DNA from: CAYLKS01 sp964384205 [NCBI: uncultured bacterium]
GTDB lineage: Bacteria > JAGOEH01
NCBI GenBank assembly: GCA_964384205.1
Contig: CAYLKS010000011.1
Location: 1-63,011, forward strand
Length of the DNA stretch: 63,011 bases
Direction: 5' to 3'
A program made the position numbers and the translations under genes. The notes beneath the pieces are model-generated. The model worked only from the letters and a program-made list of their open reading frames with translations. It was not told the DNA's origin and made no database searches. Shown here piece by piece: positions 37,770-50,133 of this stretch (position 1 is the stretch's first letter; the number at the start of each line of letters is the position of its first letter).

Positions 37770-40013
37770 ATGCGAAGATTTGTTTTATTTTTGTTATTTT
37801 TGGTTATATATTCAAATATATCTTTTGGTGTTATTTTAAAAAAAATAGATATTATCGGGTGCAAACCTAAGCAGAAAAAGATGCTTATAACATATTCCGG
37901 GCTAAAGGTTAATTCTACATTATATAGAAATGATATAAGGCAGGCTATAAAAAATTTATGGAAGACAGGGTTGTTTTCGGATATAGTTGCCAATTACGAG
38001 GTTATAAATGAAGATAGTGTTGCGTTGATATTTAATGTTAAGTTATTGCCATCTTTACATAGTTATGAGATAAAAGGCAATAAAAAGATTAAGCTAAAAA
38101 AAATTAAGGAAAAGATTACATTAGTTGAAGGGATGATTATTTCCCCCGCTGAGGCTAAAAAAATTTCGGAAAAAATTTATGATTTGTATAAAGAAGATGG
38201 ATATCTTCAGGCTAAAATTACACCAGTTTTCAAATACTTGAATAGTGATAGTAGTCTTGTAGATTTAATTTTTAAAATAGATGAGGGGCAAAAAGTTAAG
38301 ATAAGGAAAATATTTTTTCATAATAATATTCATATTTCTTCTAAGAAATTGCGTAAGCAGATGAAAACGAAAGCAAAGAGTCTTTTTAGAAGCGGTGAAT
38401 TTAAAGAAGAGCAATATGAAGAAGACAAAGATAAAATTATAAGGTATTACAAAAAAGAAGGATATAAGGATGCTTATATAGTAAAGGATTCTTTTGAATA
38501 TTCTGAAAATTTGAAAGATTTATATATTCATATATTTGTTGAAGAAGGCATTCGTTATAAAATTGGCACAGTTACATTTGAGGGAAATACAAAATTTGAA
38601 GATAAGGTTTTGTATCATGTTATAAAGTTAAAAACAGGGGATTGGTATAATATTGAGAAATATGAAAAGAGCCTTGAGGAACTTGCTAATATTTATAGAG
38701 AAGAAGGTTATTTGTATGTTGATATAGTGGATCAGGTGGTTTCTGATAGCAATATTTTAAATATTTCGTTCAAGATAATAGAAAAGCAACCGGTTTATGT
38801 AAATAAAGTTTTAATCAAGGGTAATACAAAGACTAAAGAAAAGGTGATAAGGCGTGAGGTTGTAATATTTCCAGGAGAAATTTATAGGCAATCGAGGATG
38901 ATGCGTTCATTTAGAAATATTATGCAGCTTAATTTTTTTAGCAATGTGCAACCGGATATTCAGACTATTGATGAGAAGCATGTTAATGTGGTTTTTAAAG
39001 TTGAAGAAAAGCCTACAGGCCAGGTTTCTATGGGAGCTGGCTGGAGTGAACGTGATAAGTTGGTTGGTACTTTTTCTATTGGAATGCCAAATTTTTTAGG
39101 TAATGGTCAATTAGTAGATTTGAACATAGATTATGGAAGTTATAGAAAGAATTATAGTATTGGCTTTACTGAGCCATGGTTATTTGATACACCCACTCAA
39201 TTAGGTATTCAGTTACGTAATGAGACAAGATACTGGATTGATGCATTTGATCAACATGTGAAGGGATTAAGTGTCTGGGTTGGTAGGAGATTAAAATGGC
39301 CTGATGATTATTTTTCTGCGAGTGTAAGATATAGGTTGGATCAGCAAAAGTTAGATAATTTTTCTTCATATTTTAATGATGATATTTACGGATATAAAAA
39401 TGAAGATTGGCCTAAGACAACTTCTTCAATGACATTCACTATTTCTCGTTCTTCCATAGATAAGCCGGAATTTCCAAATACAGGATCTATTAATACATTT
39501 AGTTATGAATTGGCAGGTGGAATTTTTGGCGGATCTTATGATTATCATAAAGAAATGTTTAAGTCCAGTTGGTTTTTTCCGACAATTGGTAAATTTATTT
39601 TATCATTAAAAATGACTTTTGGTAATATTTCTGGATATGGTAAAAATAGTGAAGTTCCTTATGTTGAGAAATTTCAGATTGGAGGGACTGCATATGACGG
39701 ACAGGTTAGAGGTTATGATGATAGATCTATTCATCCTCCTAACGATTATGCTGGTAATACAATGTTGATATTTAATGTTGAATATACTTTGCCGATTGTA
39801 GAAGGGCAGATTTATGGTCTTTTATTTGCAGATGCTGGAAATTCCTGGAATAGTTTTTCAAAAGCTAATATATTTGATTTAAAGAAATCTGTTGGTGCTG
39901 GTGTGAGAATTGTTATTCCTTTAATGGGGATATTAGGATTTGATTTTGGTTATGGTTTTGATGCAGCAAACCCTGGATGGAAGCCACATTTTCAGATAGG
40001 GAGGTCATTTTAA
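37770..40013 (+). CDS. bamA: Outer-membrane protein assembly factor BamA
   Basis: A 747-residue Omp85-family protein that inserts beta-barrels into the outer membrane. A signal peptide (about 1-20) is followed by about five POTRA domains (to about residue 405), seen as repeated patterns such as KEDGYLQAKI, KKEGYKDAYI, REEGYLYVDI and IRIxGNTKTKEKVIRRE-like starts. The barrel begins near GQVSMGAGWSERD. The lid-loop motif VRGYDDRS lies near residue 650, and the protein ends HFQIGRSF with a terminal Phe. Length is close to the family norm. GGGGATAGATA precedes ATG 37770. It leads a gene run with the chaperone and lipid A genes, a classic arrangement. Confidence 0.96.
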   Translation: MRRFVLFLLFLVIYSNISFGVILKKIDIIGCKPKQKKMLITYSGLKVNSTLYRNDIRQAIKNLWKTGLFSDIVANYEVINEDSVALIFNVKLLPSLHSYEIKGNKKIKLKKIKEKITLVEGMIISPAEAKKISEKIYDLYKEDGYLQAKITPVFKYLNSDSSLVDLIFKIDEGQKVKIRKIFFHNNIHISSKKLRKQMKTKAKSLFRSGEFKEEQYEEDKDKIIRYYKKEGYKDAYIVKDSFEYSENLKDLYIHIFVEEGIRYKIGTVTFEGNTKFEDKVLYHVIKLKTGDWYNIEKYEKSLEELANIYREEGYLYVDIVDQVVSDSNILNISFKIIEKQPVYVNKVLIKGNTKTKEKVIRREVVIFPGEIYRQSRMMRSFRNIMQLNFFSNVQPDIQTIDEKHVNVVFKVEEKPTGQVSMGAGWSERDKLVGTFSIGMPNFLGNGQLVDLNIDYGSYRKNYSIGFTEPWLFDTPTQLGIQLRNETRYWIDAFDQHVKGLSVWVGRRLKWPDDYFSASVRYRLDQQKLDNFSSYFNDDIYGYKNEDWPKTTSSMTFTISRSSIDKPEFPNTGSINTFSYELAGGIFGGSYDYHKEMFKSSWFFPTIGKFILSLKMTFGNISGYGKNSEVPYVEKFQIGGTAYDGQVRGYDDRSIHPPNDYAGNTMLIFNVEYTLPIVEGQIYGLLFADAGNSWNSFSKANIFDLKKSVGAGVRIVIPLMGILGFDFGYGFDAANPGWKPHFQIGRSF

Positions 40014-40537
40014 TGGTTATTAAAAGGAATGTAATTTTACTGGTTATTTTTATTATTATTTGTAATTTTACAGTTTTTGCTGATAAGATAGGATATATAG
40101 ATTCTGAAAAAATAAAGTCAAAATTAAAAGAATATTCAGAAGCTCTGGAGCAATTTAATAAAGAAAAGGCAGAATGGGATGCTAAAGCTCAGAAGATGAA
40201 GAAAGAGATTGAAGATATGATTCAAGAGCTTGAAAAACAGAAATTATTATTGTCTCCGGATAAGATAAAAGAAAGAGATAGATTGATTCAGACTAAAAAA
40301 TTAGAATATCAAAAGTATCTTAATGAAGTGTGGGGTGATCAGGGACTTGCTTTTAAAAGAGAAAAAGAATTGACAGCACCTATTGTGGATAAAATACATA
40401 AAACAATAAAAGAAATTGCTGATAAACAGGGTTATGATGTAGTTTTTGATATTGTTGAAAGTAATATTATTTTTATAAAAAAAGACAATGACCTCACAGA
40501 AGAAGTGATTAAAAAATTGAGCGAAAAATTGGAGTAG
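40013..40537 (+). CDS. Periplasmic chaperone OmpH/Skp
   Basis: A 174-residue periplasmic chaperone that carries unfolded outer-membrane proteins to the Bam complex. A signal peptide ends near NFTVFA; the mature start DKIGYIDSEKIKSKLKEYSE matches the family's 'kIgyVdsqkil'. The middle is a long Lys/Glu-rich pair of helices (the tentacles) and the end IADKQGYDVVFDI returns to the body domain. ATG 40013 overlaps the bamA stop (TAATG), with GGGAGG at 39999-40004; a longer reading frame from 39977 would start inside bamA and lacks such support. The order bamA-skp-lpxD is standard in Gram-negative bacteria. Confidence 0.92.
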   Translation: MVIKRNVILLVIFIIICNFTVFADKIGYIDSEKIKSKLKEYSEALEQFNKEKAEWDAKAQKMKKEIEDMIQELEKQKLLLSPDKIKERDRLIQTKKLEYQKYLNEVWGDQGLAFKREKELTAPIVDKIHKTIKEIADKQGYDVVFDIVESNIIFIKKDNDLTEEVIKKLSEKLE

Positions 40538-40539
40538 AA

Positions 40540-41580
40540 TTGAAGTTAATTGAAATTGCGAAAATTTTAGATGCGGTTTTAGTTTCTAAAGATGGAAATA
40601 AGGAAATATTGCGTATAAAAGCCTTAGAAGATGCTACATCTGATGATATAGGTTTTTTATCAAATGAGAAATATTTTAATTATGCTATAAATACTAAAGC
40701 TTTTGCTGTTATTGTAGATGAGAAGCATTATGAAATGTTGAAAGAGAAAAGAGAGGATTTATCTTTTTTGATTGTAAAAAATCCGTATTTAAGTTTTTCA
40801 AAGCTCGTAAAGTTTTTTGATAATTCTCCAGAAGTTCAAAGAACTATATCAGATAAGGCTTATATTGATGATACAGCTGTGATTGGCAGAAATGTAGGAA
40901 TTTATCCTGGGGTATATATTGGAAGAAATGTTATAATTGGAGATAATTCTGTAATATATCCGAATTGTACTATTGAAGATAGGGTAAGGATAGGCAAAGA
41001 TTCTATTTTATATTCGAATGTAGTAGTAAGGTATGATTGTAAAATAGGAGATAATGTTATTATTCATAGTGGCACAGTTATTGGTAGTGATGGATTTGGT
41101 TTTGCACCTGATGAGCATATGGTTTTTCATAAGATATTGCAAATAGGAAATGTTATAATAGAAAATAATGTAGAGATAGGATCTAATGTTAGTATTGATA
41201 GAGCAGCTTTGGGTAGTACTATAATTGGAGAAGGCGTAAAGCTGGATAATTTAATTCAGGTTGGGCATAATGTTGTTATTGGTAAAAATACTGTTATAGC
41301 GGCGCAGACAGGTATTTCTGGTAGTACTAAAATTGGCAATTATAATATGATTGGCGGTCAGGTTGGTTTTGTAGGACATATTAAAACAGGAGATTTGGTA
41401 CAAGTCGGAGCGCAGTCGGGTGTTACTAAAAATATTCCTGATAAAAGTACTTATTTTGGAACACCGGCTCGGCCTATAAAGGAAATTGCTAAAATAGAGG
41501 CGATTTTAGTAAGGTTGCCTCGAATGTATAAAGTTTTGCGAAAGTTATTGAGAAAGTTTAATTTGAAAATTGAGGATTAG
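40540..41580 (+). CDS. lpxD: UDP-3-O-(3-hydroxyacyl)glucosamine N-acyltransferase
   Basis: A 346-residue lipid A enzyme that adds the second hydroxyacyl chain, on the glucosamine amine. The N-terminal uridine-binding domain (about 1-100) is followed by a left-handed beta-helix of hexapeptide repeats ([20 protein letters not shown] and so on). The catalytic region has [16 protein letters not shown] and [11 protein letters not shown] with the active-site His. A C-terminal helical segment ends the protein. It starts with TTG at 40540, two bases after the skp stop, behind GGAG at 40531-40534; no ATG fits. It is coupled to skp and the next gene. Confidence 0.95.
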   Translation: MKLIEIAKILDAVLVSKDGNKEILRIKALEDATSDDIGFLSNEKYFNYAINTKAFAVIVDEKHYEMLKEKREDLSFLIVKNPYLSFSKLVKFFDNSPEVQRTISDKAYIDDTAVIGRNVGIYPGVYIGRNVIIGDNSVIYPNCTIEDRVRIGKDSILYSNVVVRYDCKIGDNVIIHSGTVIGSDGFGFAPDEHMVFHKILQIGNVIIENNVEIGSNVSIDRAALGSTIIGEGVKLDNLIQVGHNVVIGKNTVIAAQTGISGSTKIGNYNMIGGQVGFVGHIKTGDLVQVGAQSGVTKNIPDKSTYFGTPARPIKEIAKIEAILVRLPRMYKVLRKLLRKFNLKIED

Positions 41581-41585
41581 TAGAT

Positions 41586-43001
41586 ATGCTTAAAAATCAA
41601 AGAACTATTAAAGAGCCTGTTAGTGTAGAGGGAATTGGACTTCATACAGGTTGTAGATCTAAACTTAGATTTAAACCTGCAGATATCAATACAGGGGTGA
41701 AGTTCGTTAGAGTTGATTTGCCGGATAAGCCAGAGATTCCAGCGGATATTGAGCATGTTGTTGATATAATAAGAGGTACAACATTAGCAGTGGGAGACGT
41801 AAAAGTTCATACTGTTGAGCATGTTTTATCAGCTATTGCAGGTATGGAGATTGATAATATTATTATTGAAATTGATGCTATAGAGCCGCCTGTTGGTGAT
41901 GGTTCTGCTTTGCCTTTTGTTGAAGCTTTAAAAAAAGCCGGTATTGTAGAGCAAGATTCTCCGCGAGATTATTTGATTATTGAAGAAACAGTTGCTTATT
42001 CTGATCCTGAGAATAATATTGATATTGTTGTTATGCCTTCGGATGAGTTTAGAATTACTTTTATGGTTGATTATCAGAACCCTGCCCTTGGGACACAATA
42101 TACTTCCATGTATTCTTTGAAAGAATATGAAAAAGAATATGCACCGGCACGCACTTTTTGTTTTTTATCTGAGGTAGAGATGCTTAGAGAGCATGGCCTT
42201 GCTAAAGGTGGAAGATTGGATAATGCACTTGTTATATTAGATAAAGATTTAGATGATCATGAAATGAAGAGATTAAAAGATTTATTTGGTCTTAAAGAAG
42301 ATATTAAGCCAAGTAAAAATGGAATTTTGAATAATGAAACATTGCGTTTTCCAAATGAGCCAGTTAGGCATAAAGTTGTTGATTTAATTGGGGATTTATC
42401 TTTAATAGGAGTTCCGTTAAAAGCGCATATATTAGCAGGTAGATCTGGTCATAAATCAAATGTTGAATTAGTAAAAAAATTACGTAATTTATATAAAAAA
42501 TTTCAAATTAAATCTAAATTTTCTTCACTTCAAGAAGGAAATTTTTTCTTTGACATAAAAGCTATTACAGAGATTTTGCCACATAGATATCCTTTTTTAT
42601 TAGTTGATAGAATTGTAGATTTAGAACCTGGTAAATATATTGTTGGCATAAAAAATGTTACAATTAATGAGCCTTTTTTTAATGGGCATTTCCCTGGTCA
42701 TCCTGTTATGCCAGGAGTTTTAATTATTGAAGCTATGGCGCAGGTTGGTGGTTTTTTACTTCTTAATTCTCTTGAAAATAATAAAGATAAGCTTGCTTTT
42801 TTTACTTCTATTGAGGATGCAAAGTTTAGAAAACCTGTATATCCAGGCGATCAGATAAGGTTTGAAGTTGAATTATTAAAATTTAGATTTGCGCTGGCGA
42901 AAATAGAAGGTAAGGCTTATGTTAATGATGATCTTGTTTGTTCTGCTACTTTAGGCGCAGCTATTGTTGATAAAAATAATGCAAAAAGGGGAGTAAGTTA
43001 G
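41586..43001 (+). CDS. lpxC/fabZ: Fused LpxC deacetylase / FabZ dehydratase
   Basis: A 471-residue bifunctional protein. Residues 1-310 are LpxC, the zinc deacetylase that commits UDP-acyl-GlcNAc to lipid [13 protein letters not shown] has the Glu-His pair; [14 protein letters not shown] has zinc ligands; [12 protein letters not shown] has the late catalytic His. Residues 318-471 are FabZ, a 3-hydroxyacyl-ACP dehydratase, with [14 protein letters not shown] and [22 protein letters not shown] holding the catalytic His and Glu. Fusion links the fatty-acid and lipid A branches that compete for hydroxyacyl-ACP and is known in Bacteroidetes and relatives. It lies between lpxD and lpxA with gaps of 5 and 1 bases. 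Confidence 0.96.
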   Translation: MLKNQRTIKEPVSVEGIGLHTGCRSKLRFKPADINTGVKFVRVDLPDKPEIPADIEHVVDIIRGTTLAVGDVKVHTVEHVLSAIAGMEIDNIIIEIDAIEPPVGDGSALPFVEALKKAGIVEQDSPRDYLIIEETVAYSDPENNIDIVVMPSDEFRITFMVDYQNPALGTQYTSMYSLKEYEKEYAPARTFCFLSEVEMLREHGLAKGGRLDNALVILDKDLDDHEMKRLKDLFGLKEDIKPSKNGILNNETLRFPNEPVRHKVVDLIGDLSLIGVPLKAHILAGRSGHKSNVELVKKLRNLYKKFQIKSKFSSLQEGNFFFDIKAITEILPHRYPFLLVDRIVDLEPGKYIVGIKNVTINEPFFNGHFPGHPVMPGVLIIEAMAQVGGFLLLNSLENNKDKLAFFTSIEDAKFRKPVYPGDQIRFEVELLKFRFALAKIEGKAYVNDDLVCSATLGAAIVDKNNAKRGVS

Positions 43002-43002
43002 G

Positions 43003-43800
43003 GTGGCTATTAATATTGATAAAAGAGCTATTGTATCTCCTGATGCTATTATAGAAGAAGATGTGACAATAGGTCCTTATTCTATTATTAATGATAAGGT
43101 CCATATTAAGGAAGGAACGGTTATAGGAGCTTATGTTTTTATTGATAATGGTACAACAATAGGTAAGAATTGTAAAATTTATCACCACACTTCTATAGGT
43201 ACGTCTCCTCAGGATTTGAAATATAATGGAGAAGAGACTTTTCTTGAGATTGGCGATAATACTGTTATCAGGGAGTTTGTTGATATTAATAGAGGAACAA
43301 CTGAGAGTTTTACAACAAGAATAGGTTCAAATGTATTGTTAATGGCATATACCCATATTGCTCATGATTGTCAAATTGGAGATAGAGTCATTCTTGCGAA
43401 TGCAGTGAATTTAGGTGGGCATGTTGTTATTGGAGATGATGTTGTGGTTGGTGGTATGGTGCCTGTTCATCAATTTACACATATTGGTAACTATTCTATT
43501 ATTGGTGGAGGATGGCGTGTTCCTGTCGATGTTCCTCCGTTTGTTACAGCAGCAGGAGATCCTTTATCATATAAAGGATTGAATGTGATAGGGCTTAAGA
43601 GAAAAGGTTTTGATTTTAAAAGAATGAATATTATAAAAAGAGTCTATAGAATGATTTACGATAGTAATTTATCGCGTGAAAAAATGATTGAAGAATTGGA
43701 GATGAGTTTCCCAAATAATAAAGATGTTCAGCTTATTGTAGAATTTTTAAAAAACTCTACAAGGAGTTTATTAAAAGGATTTTCAAGAAAGTCAAAATGA
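43003..43800 (+). CDS. lpxA: UDP-N-acetylglucosamine acyltransferase
   Basis: A 265-residue trimeric hexapeptide-repeat enzyme for the first step of lipid A synthesis. The catalytic His is in MAYTHIAHDCQIG. HQFTHIGNYSIIGGG aligns with the E. coli HQF...GG segment; the residue matching Gly173 of E. coli, which limits acyl length, is Gly here, so a chain near C14 could be accepted (inference). GLKRKGF and a helical C-terminal domain close the protein. The start is GTG at 43003, one base after the lpxC/fabZ stop, with GGGGAG at 42988-42993. It overlaps the next gene by four bases (ATGA). Confidence 0.96.
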   Translation: MAINIDKRAIVSPDAIIEEDVTIGPYSIINDKVHIKEGTVIGAYVFIDNGTTIGKNCKIYHHTSIGTSPQDLKYNGEETFLEIGDNTVIREFVDINRGTTESFTTRIGSNVLLMAYTHIAHDCQIGDRVILANAVNLGGHVVIGDDVVVGGMVPVHQFTHIGNYSIIGGGWRVPVDVPPFVTAAGDPLSYKGLNVIGLKRKGFDFKRMNIIKRVYRMIYDSNLSREKMIEELEMSFPNNKDVQLIVEFLKNSTRSLLKGFSRKSK

Positions 43801-44084
43801 ATAACAATTTTATAAAACCAGGGAACCTTATTGATAGGTATTTGAAAAGTATCGGAATTTTTAAAGAAGTTCAGGAAGAGAAGGTTTTGGCGATTTATGA
43901 TAAAGTTGTGGGTAATATTTTTGCAAATTTTTCAAAACCACTTGATTTTAAAAAAGGAATACTTGTAGTAAAATTTTCTAATTCTGCTTTACGGCAGGAA
44001 GCTTTTTATAATAAGAATATAATTATTAGTAAATATAATAAATATTTAGGCGGAGATGTTGTTAAGGATATAAAGTTTATTTAA
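43797..44084 (+). CDS. DUF721 / DciA-like protein
   Basis: A 95-residue DUF721 protein. DUF721 includes DciA, which helps load or control the replicative helicase in bacteria lacking DnaC. The pattern is typical: a short N terminus (IDRYLKSIGI), then a Glu/Lys stretch, IYDKVVGNIFANFSKPLDFKKGILVVKFSNSALRQEAFYNK. It is short and lacks any C-terminal extension. A position just before gyrB is common for this family, supporting the assignment. Start ATG overlaps the lpxA stop (ATGA), so it is coupled to lipid A synthesis genes. Confidence 0.85.
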   Translation: MNNNFIKPGNLIDRYLKSIGIFKEVQEEKVLAIYDKVVGNIFANFSKPLDFKKGILVVKFSNSALRQEAFYNKNIIISKYNKYLGGDVVKDIKFI

Positions 44085-44088
44085 ATGA

Positions 44089-47438
<3,350 letters not shown>

Positions 47439-47448
47439 CGGAGGAATA

Positions 47449-48579
47449 ATGAAATATTTTAGCATTTTGGTTTTGCTGTTTTTATCAATGATGTTTTTGT
47501 GCAGTAGTAAAGATGACCAAAAAATTAGTTTTATTGATGTGCCTCATAATTTAGGAGAATTGAAGATAGATACCTTATTGCCAGATTCTATTTATAATTA
47601 TAAATATCTTAATAAAACAGAACTAAATTCAAGAGTTTATATTGCTAATAATAAATTTTTAAAAACTTATATTCTTTTGTATTTCAGATCTAATATGTTT
47701 AGTAATGTTTTTGATATGGATAAATTTGATCTTCTTTTATCTGATGCGGGAAAACTGGATTCAAATGTAGCAGGAATTAATTTTAATATTTATAAAAATA
47801 GAACTTTAATTCCTAAATTTGATGAATTAACAGATTCTACTTTATGGGATTATTTTGATCAGGGATCTTTTTTTGCATACTCTGTTCCTGAAAACTATAG
47901 TGATTCATTGGTTATTAGGGATATACCGTTTGATTCTACAATGGTTTTTTATGATTCTGAAGACAGTCTTTATAAGTTTGCAATGTTGATGTCAATGGAT
48001 TATGCTGATTCTCAAGTTGTTGCTATAGGAGCTTTTGAACCTTATTTTACTCCTTTTTTAAGATTTAACAGATCTGAAGATTCAATTACAATTTATAGAG
48101 CTTATGTTACAAAAACATTTTTTTCTTATATCAATGATTCGTCTTTATATATTCCCTCTGTTATAAATGATTATGTTTTTTTGCATTATAATTTATCTAA
48201 TTATAAAAATAGAGATATATTAATTGCAAATGCTACTTTAGATTTGTATTATGATGTAGAAAAATCATTTAATCCTAATTTTAATGCTTTATTGTATAAT
48301 ATTACTGATAGTATATGGAAAGATAGTTTAAGTAAGGTTGTTAATTATGTTACAGATTTTGTAGCATCTTCTGAATATAATTCGTTAGAATTTACAATGA
48401 ATAGTACTATTCAAAATTATTGTGCTGTAGATTCTGTTAAGAATATTGGATTTCTTATCACTGGTGATAATAATGCTACCTTTCCAGGGATTATTTATTT
48501 ACCTAATATTGTAGATACAAATTATATGCCAAAGTTAATTATTCGATATTTTGAAATATTAGAAGAGAGTGGAGAGTAA
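47449..48579 (+). CDS. Putative lipoprotein of unknown function
   Basis: A 376-residue protein with a lipoprotein-type N terminus ending SMMFLC-SSKDD (Cys18). The mature part is rich in Asp, Ser, Tyr and Phe with beta-strand patterns and repeated 'DSxx' segments, and I recognise no domain. It could be an outer-membrane-anchored beta protein. AGCGGAGGAATA precedes ATG 47449. The next gene, an outer-membrane barrel, starts two bases after its stop, so the two probably work together. A DUF4270-like adhesin or anchor is a weak alternative. Confidence 0.65.
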   Translation: MKYFSILVLLFLSMMFLCSSKDDQKISFIDVPHNLGELKIDTLLPDSIYNYKYLNKTELNSRVYIANNKFLKTYILLYFRSNMFSNVFDMDKFDLLLSDAGKLDSNVAGINFNIYKNRTLIPKFDELTDSTLWDYFDQGSFFAYSVPENYSDSLVIRDIPFDSTMVFYDSEDSLYKFAMLMSMDYADSQVVAIGAFEPYFTPFLRFNRSEDSITIYRAYVTKTFFSYINDSSLYIPSVINDYVFLHYNLSNYKNRDILIANATLDLYYDVEKSFNPNFNALLYNITDSIWKDSLSKVVNYVTDFVASSEYNSLEFTMNSTIQNYCAVDSVKNIGFLITGDNNATFPGIIYLPNIVDTNYMPKLIIRYFEILEESGE

Positions 48580-48581
48580 TT

Positions 48582-49796
48582 ATGTTTAGAAAAATAATAG
48601 CAATAATAATATTATTATCAATAAGTATCAGGGCTAATTCTTATGTTGTTTCGAATGGATTAGGGGATAATTCTATTTTCACAAGTATTTATTCTGCTGG
48701 CTCAGGTAATGCAGGAATAGCTTCTTTGAATTTTTATAATGTTACTCCATTAAATTATTCTCAAGCAGCTATTATTGATAAAACGCAGATATATGCTTCT
48801 TTTTTTGGAGATTATTTATATGTTAAGGATAATACTGATAAAGGATTACATATAAACTATTCTTTTCCTTTATTTAGATTTTTAATACCTGTGAAAAAAA
48901 ATATAAATTTTGGCATTGAATATAATACTAAGTATCTTAGTAAATTAGATTTTACTAATAAGAATATAGAAACTGACTATATTTTGTATGATTTAAGTTA
49001 TTCAAGGATAAATTCTTTAAATTGTGGGACAATTTTTTCTTCTATAAATTTGAAGAATAGATTTTTTTTGGGTATAGCTTATTTGTATTATTTTGGAGTT
49101 GATAATAAAAAGAAGACTTTAGATTTTCAGGATAATAATTATTCTTCTTTTTATATAAGAGAAGATTATAAATATAGTGGTTTTAATTTGAATTTTAGTA
49201 TGACATTTAGAGTAATGAAAGATTTATCTTTTGCTTTATCCTTTTTACCTTCTAAAAAGCTTGATATAGATAAATCTCTTGAAGCTGGGAACATTAGTTC
49301 TTCTTTTGAACAAAAATTATATGATGATTTTGTTTTTCCAGAGAATTTTATAAAATTTGGTACAGAAATTAATTCAGGTATTTCATTTACAGGTGTTAAA
49401 AGATTTAATATTATGGCGGATTTTCATTATAGAGGCAAAGACAAAGGGCTTTATGAAAAATATTCAACAGATGAAATAGCTATTGGTATTGGATTAGAGA
49501 GAATGTCAACAGGGGATATTTTTGATACTTTTTGGAAACGATGTGATATACGAACAGGTTTATTTTATAAGAAAAATGGTTATTTAGATTATGATAAGAA
49601 TGAGATAAGAGAATTGTTTTTAACTTTTGGTATCACCTTACCGATGAAAAACAATAGAAGTGCAATAGTTTTAAGTTTACAAATTGGTAAAAGAGGAAAT
49701 TTATCTGATAATAAAGCGGAAGAAACTTTAGTACGTTTTGGTTTTGCTATTTCTGGATTAGAAACCTGGGGAATAAGGAGAGGTTATTATAAGTAA
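48582..49796 (+). CDS. Outer-membrane beta-barrel protein, FadL/PorV-like
   Basis: A 404-residue protein with a signal peptide (about 1-19) and many alternating beta strands: INYSFPLFRFLIPV, GTIFSSINLKNRFFLGIAYLYYF and DIRTGLFYKKNGYL among them. The early AGSGNAGIASLNFYNVTPLN segment resembles the 'GarAaGmGgA...NPA' beginning of the PorV/FadL-like barrels, but less strictly. It ends ETLVRFGFAISGLETWGIRRGYYK, a tail seen in uncharacterised FCB outer-membrane proteins. The ribosome-binding site of the ftsB-like gene lies inside its last codons and the two reading frames overlap slightly. The lipoprotein upstream may be a partner. Confidence 0.75.
   Translation: MFRKIIAIIILLSISIRANSYVVSNGLGDNSIFTSIYSAGSGNAGIASLNFYNVTPLNYSQAAIIDKTQIYASFFGDYLYVKDNTDKGLHINYSFPLFRFLIPVKKNINFGIEYNTKYLSKLDFTNKNIETDYILYDLSYSRINSLNCGTIFSSINLKNRFFLGIAYLYYFGVDNKKKTLDFQDNNYSSFYIREDYKYSGFNLNFSMTFRVMKDLSFALSFLPSKKLDIDKSLEAGNISSSFEQKLYDDFVFPENFIKFGTEINSGISFTGVKRFNIMADFHYRGKDKGLYEKYSTDEIAIGIGLERMSTGDIFDTFWKRCDIRTGLFYKKNGYLDYDKNEIRELFLTFGITLPMKNNRSAIVLSLQIGKRGNLSDNKAEETLVRFGFAISGLETWGIRRGYYK
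49775..49780 (+). promoter_or_regulatory. Ribosome-binding site for ftsB with no standard start codon behind it
   Basis: AAGGAG lies five bases before ATT (49786) and eight before ATA (49789), both in the ftsB frame. No ATG, GTG or TTG in that frame follows until 49897. Confidence 0.6.
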
Positions 49797-50133
49797 AAAA
49801 GTAAATAATTATAGATGGATAAATTTTCTTTTTTGGATACTTTTTTTTATTATTTTATATAATTTAATTTTTGGTAATAATAGTTGTATTAAAAGAATGG
49901 AATTACAGGATAAGATTGCTAAAATACAGGATAGTATTGAATATTTGAAGAAAATTAATGATAGCCTGGCTATTGAGGAAAAACGATTGATTTATGATTT
50001 TAAATATCTCGAGCGCATTGCAAGAGAAAGCCTTGGGATGATTAGGCCCGGGGAAAAAGTTTTTAAATTTCATAAAACAGATTCATTAAAAAATAAGGAT
50101 TTGGGGAAAGATGGAAAAGATAAGAAAAAATAA
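49789..50133 (+). CDS. ftsB: Cell-division protein FtsB/DivIC with non-canonical start codon
   Basis: A 114-residue division protein if read from ATA 49789. It gives a short basic tail (SKKVNNYRWIN), one transmembrane helix (FLFWILFFIILYNLIF), a coiled coil (KRMELQDKIAKIQDSIEYLK) and the family signature ERIARESLGMIRPGEKVFKF. FtsB/DivIC joins FtsL and FtsQ/DivIB at the septum through this helix. The first ATG (49897) would leave out the whole helix. The frame is open from 49777 and holds only ATA (49789) or ATT (49786) at a proper distance from AAGGAG. Either is rare as a start; a sequencing change of ATG to ATA is the other explanation. It overlaps the barrel gene by eight bases and the peptidase by 23. 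Confidence 0.75.
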   Translation: MSKKVNNYRWINFLFWILFFIILYNLIFGNNSCIKRMELQDKIAKIQDSIEYLKKINDSLAIEEKRLIYDFKYLERIARESLGMIRPGEKVFKFHKTDSLKNKDLGKDGKDKKK

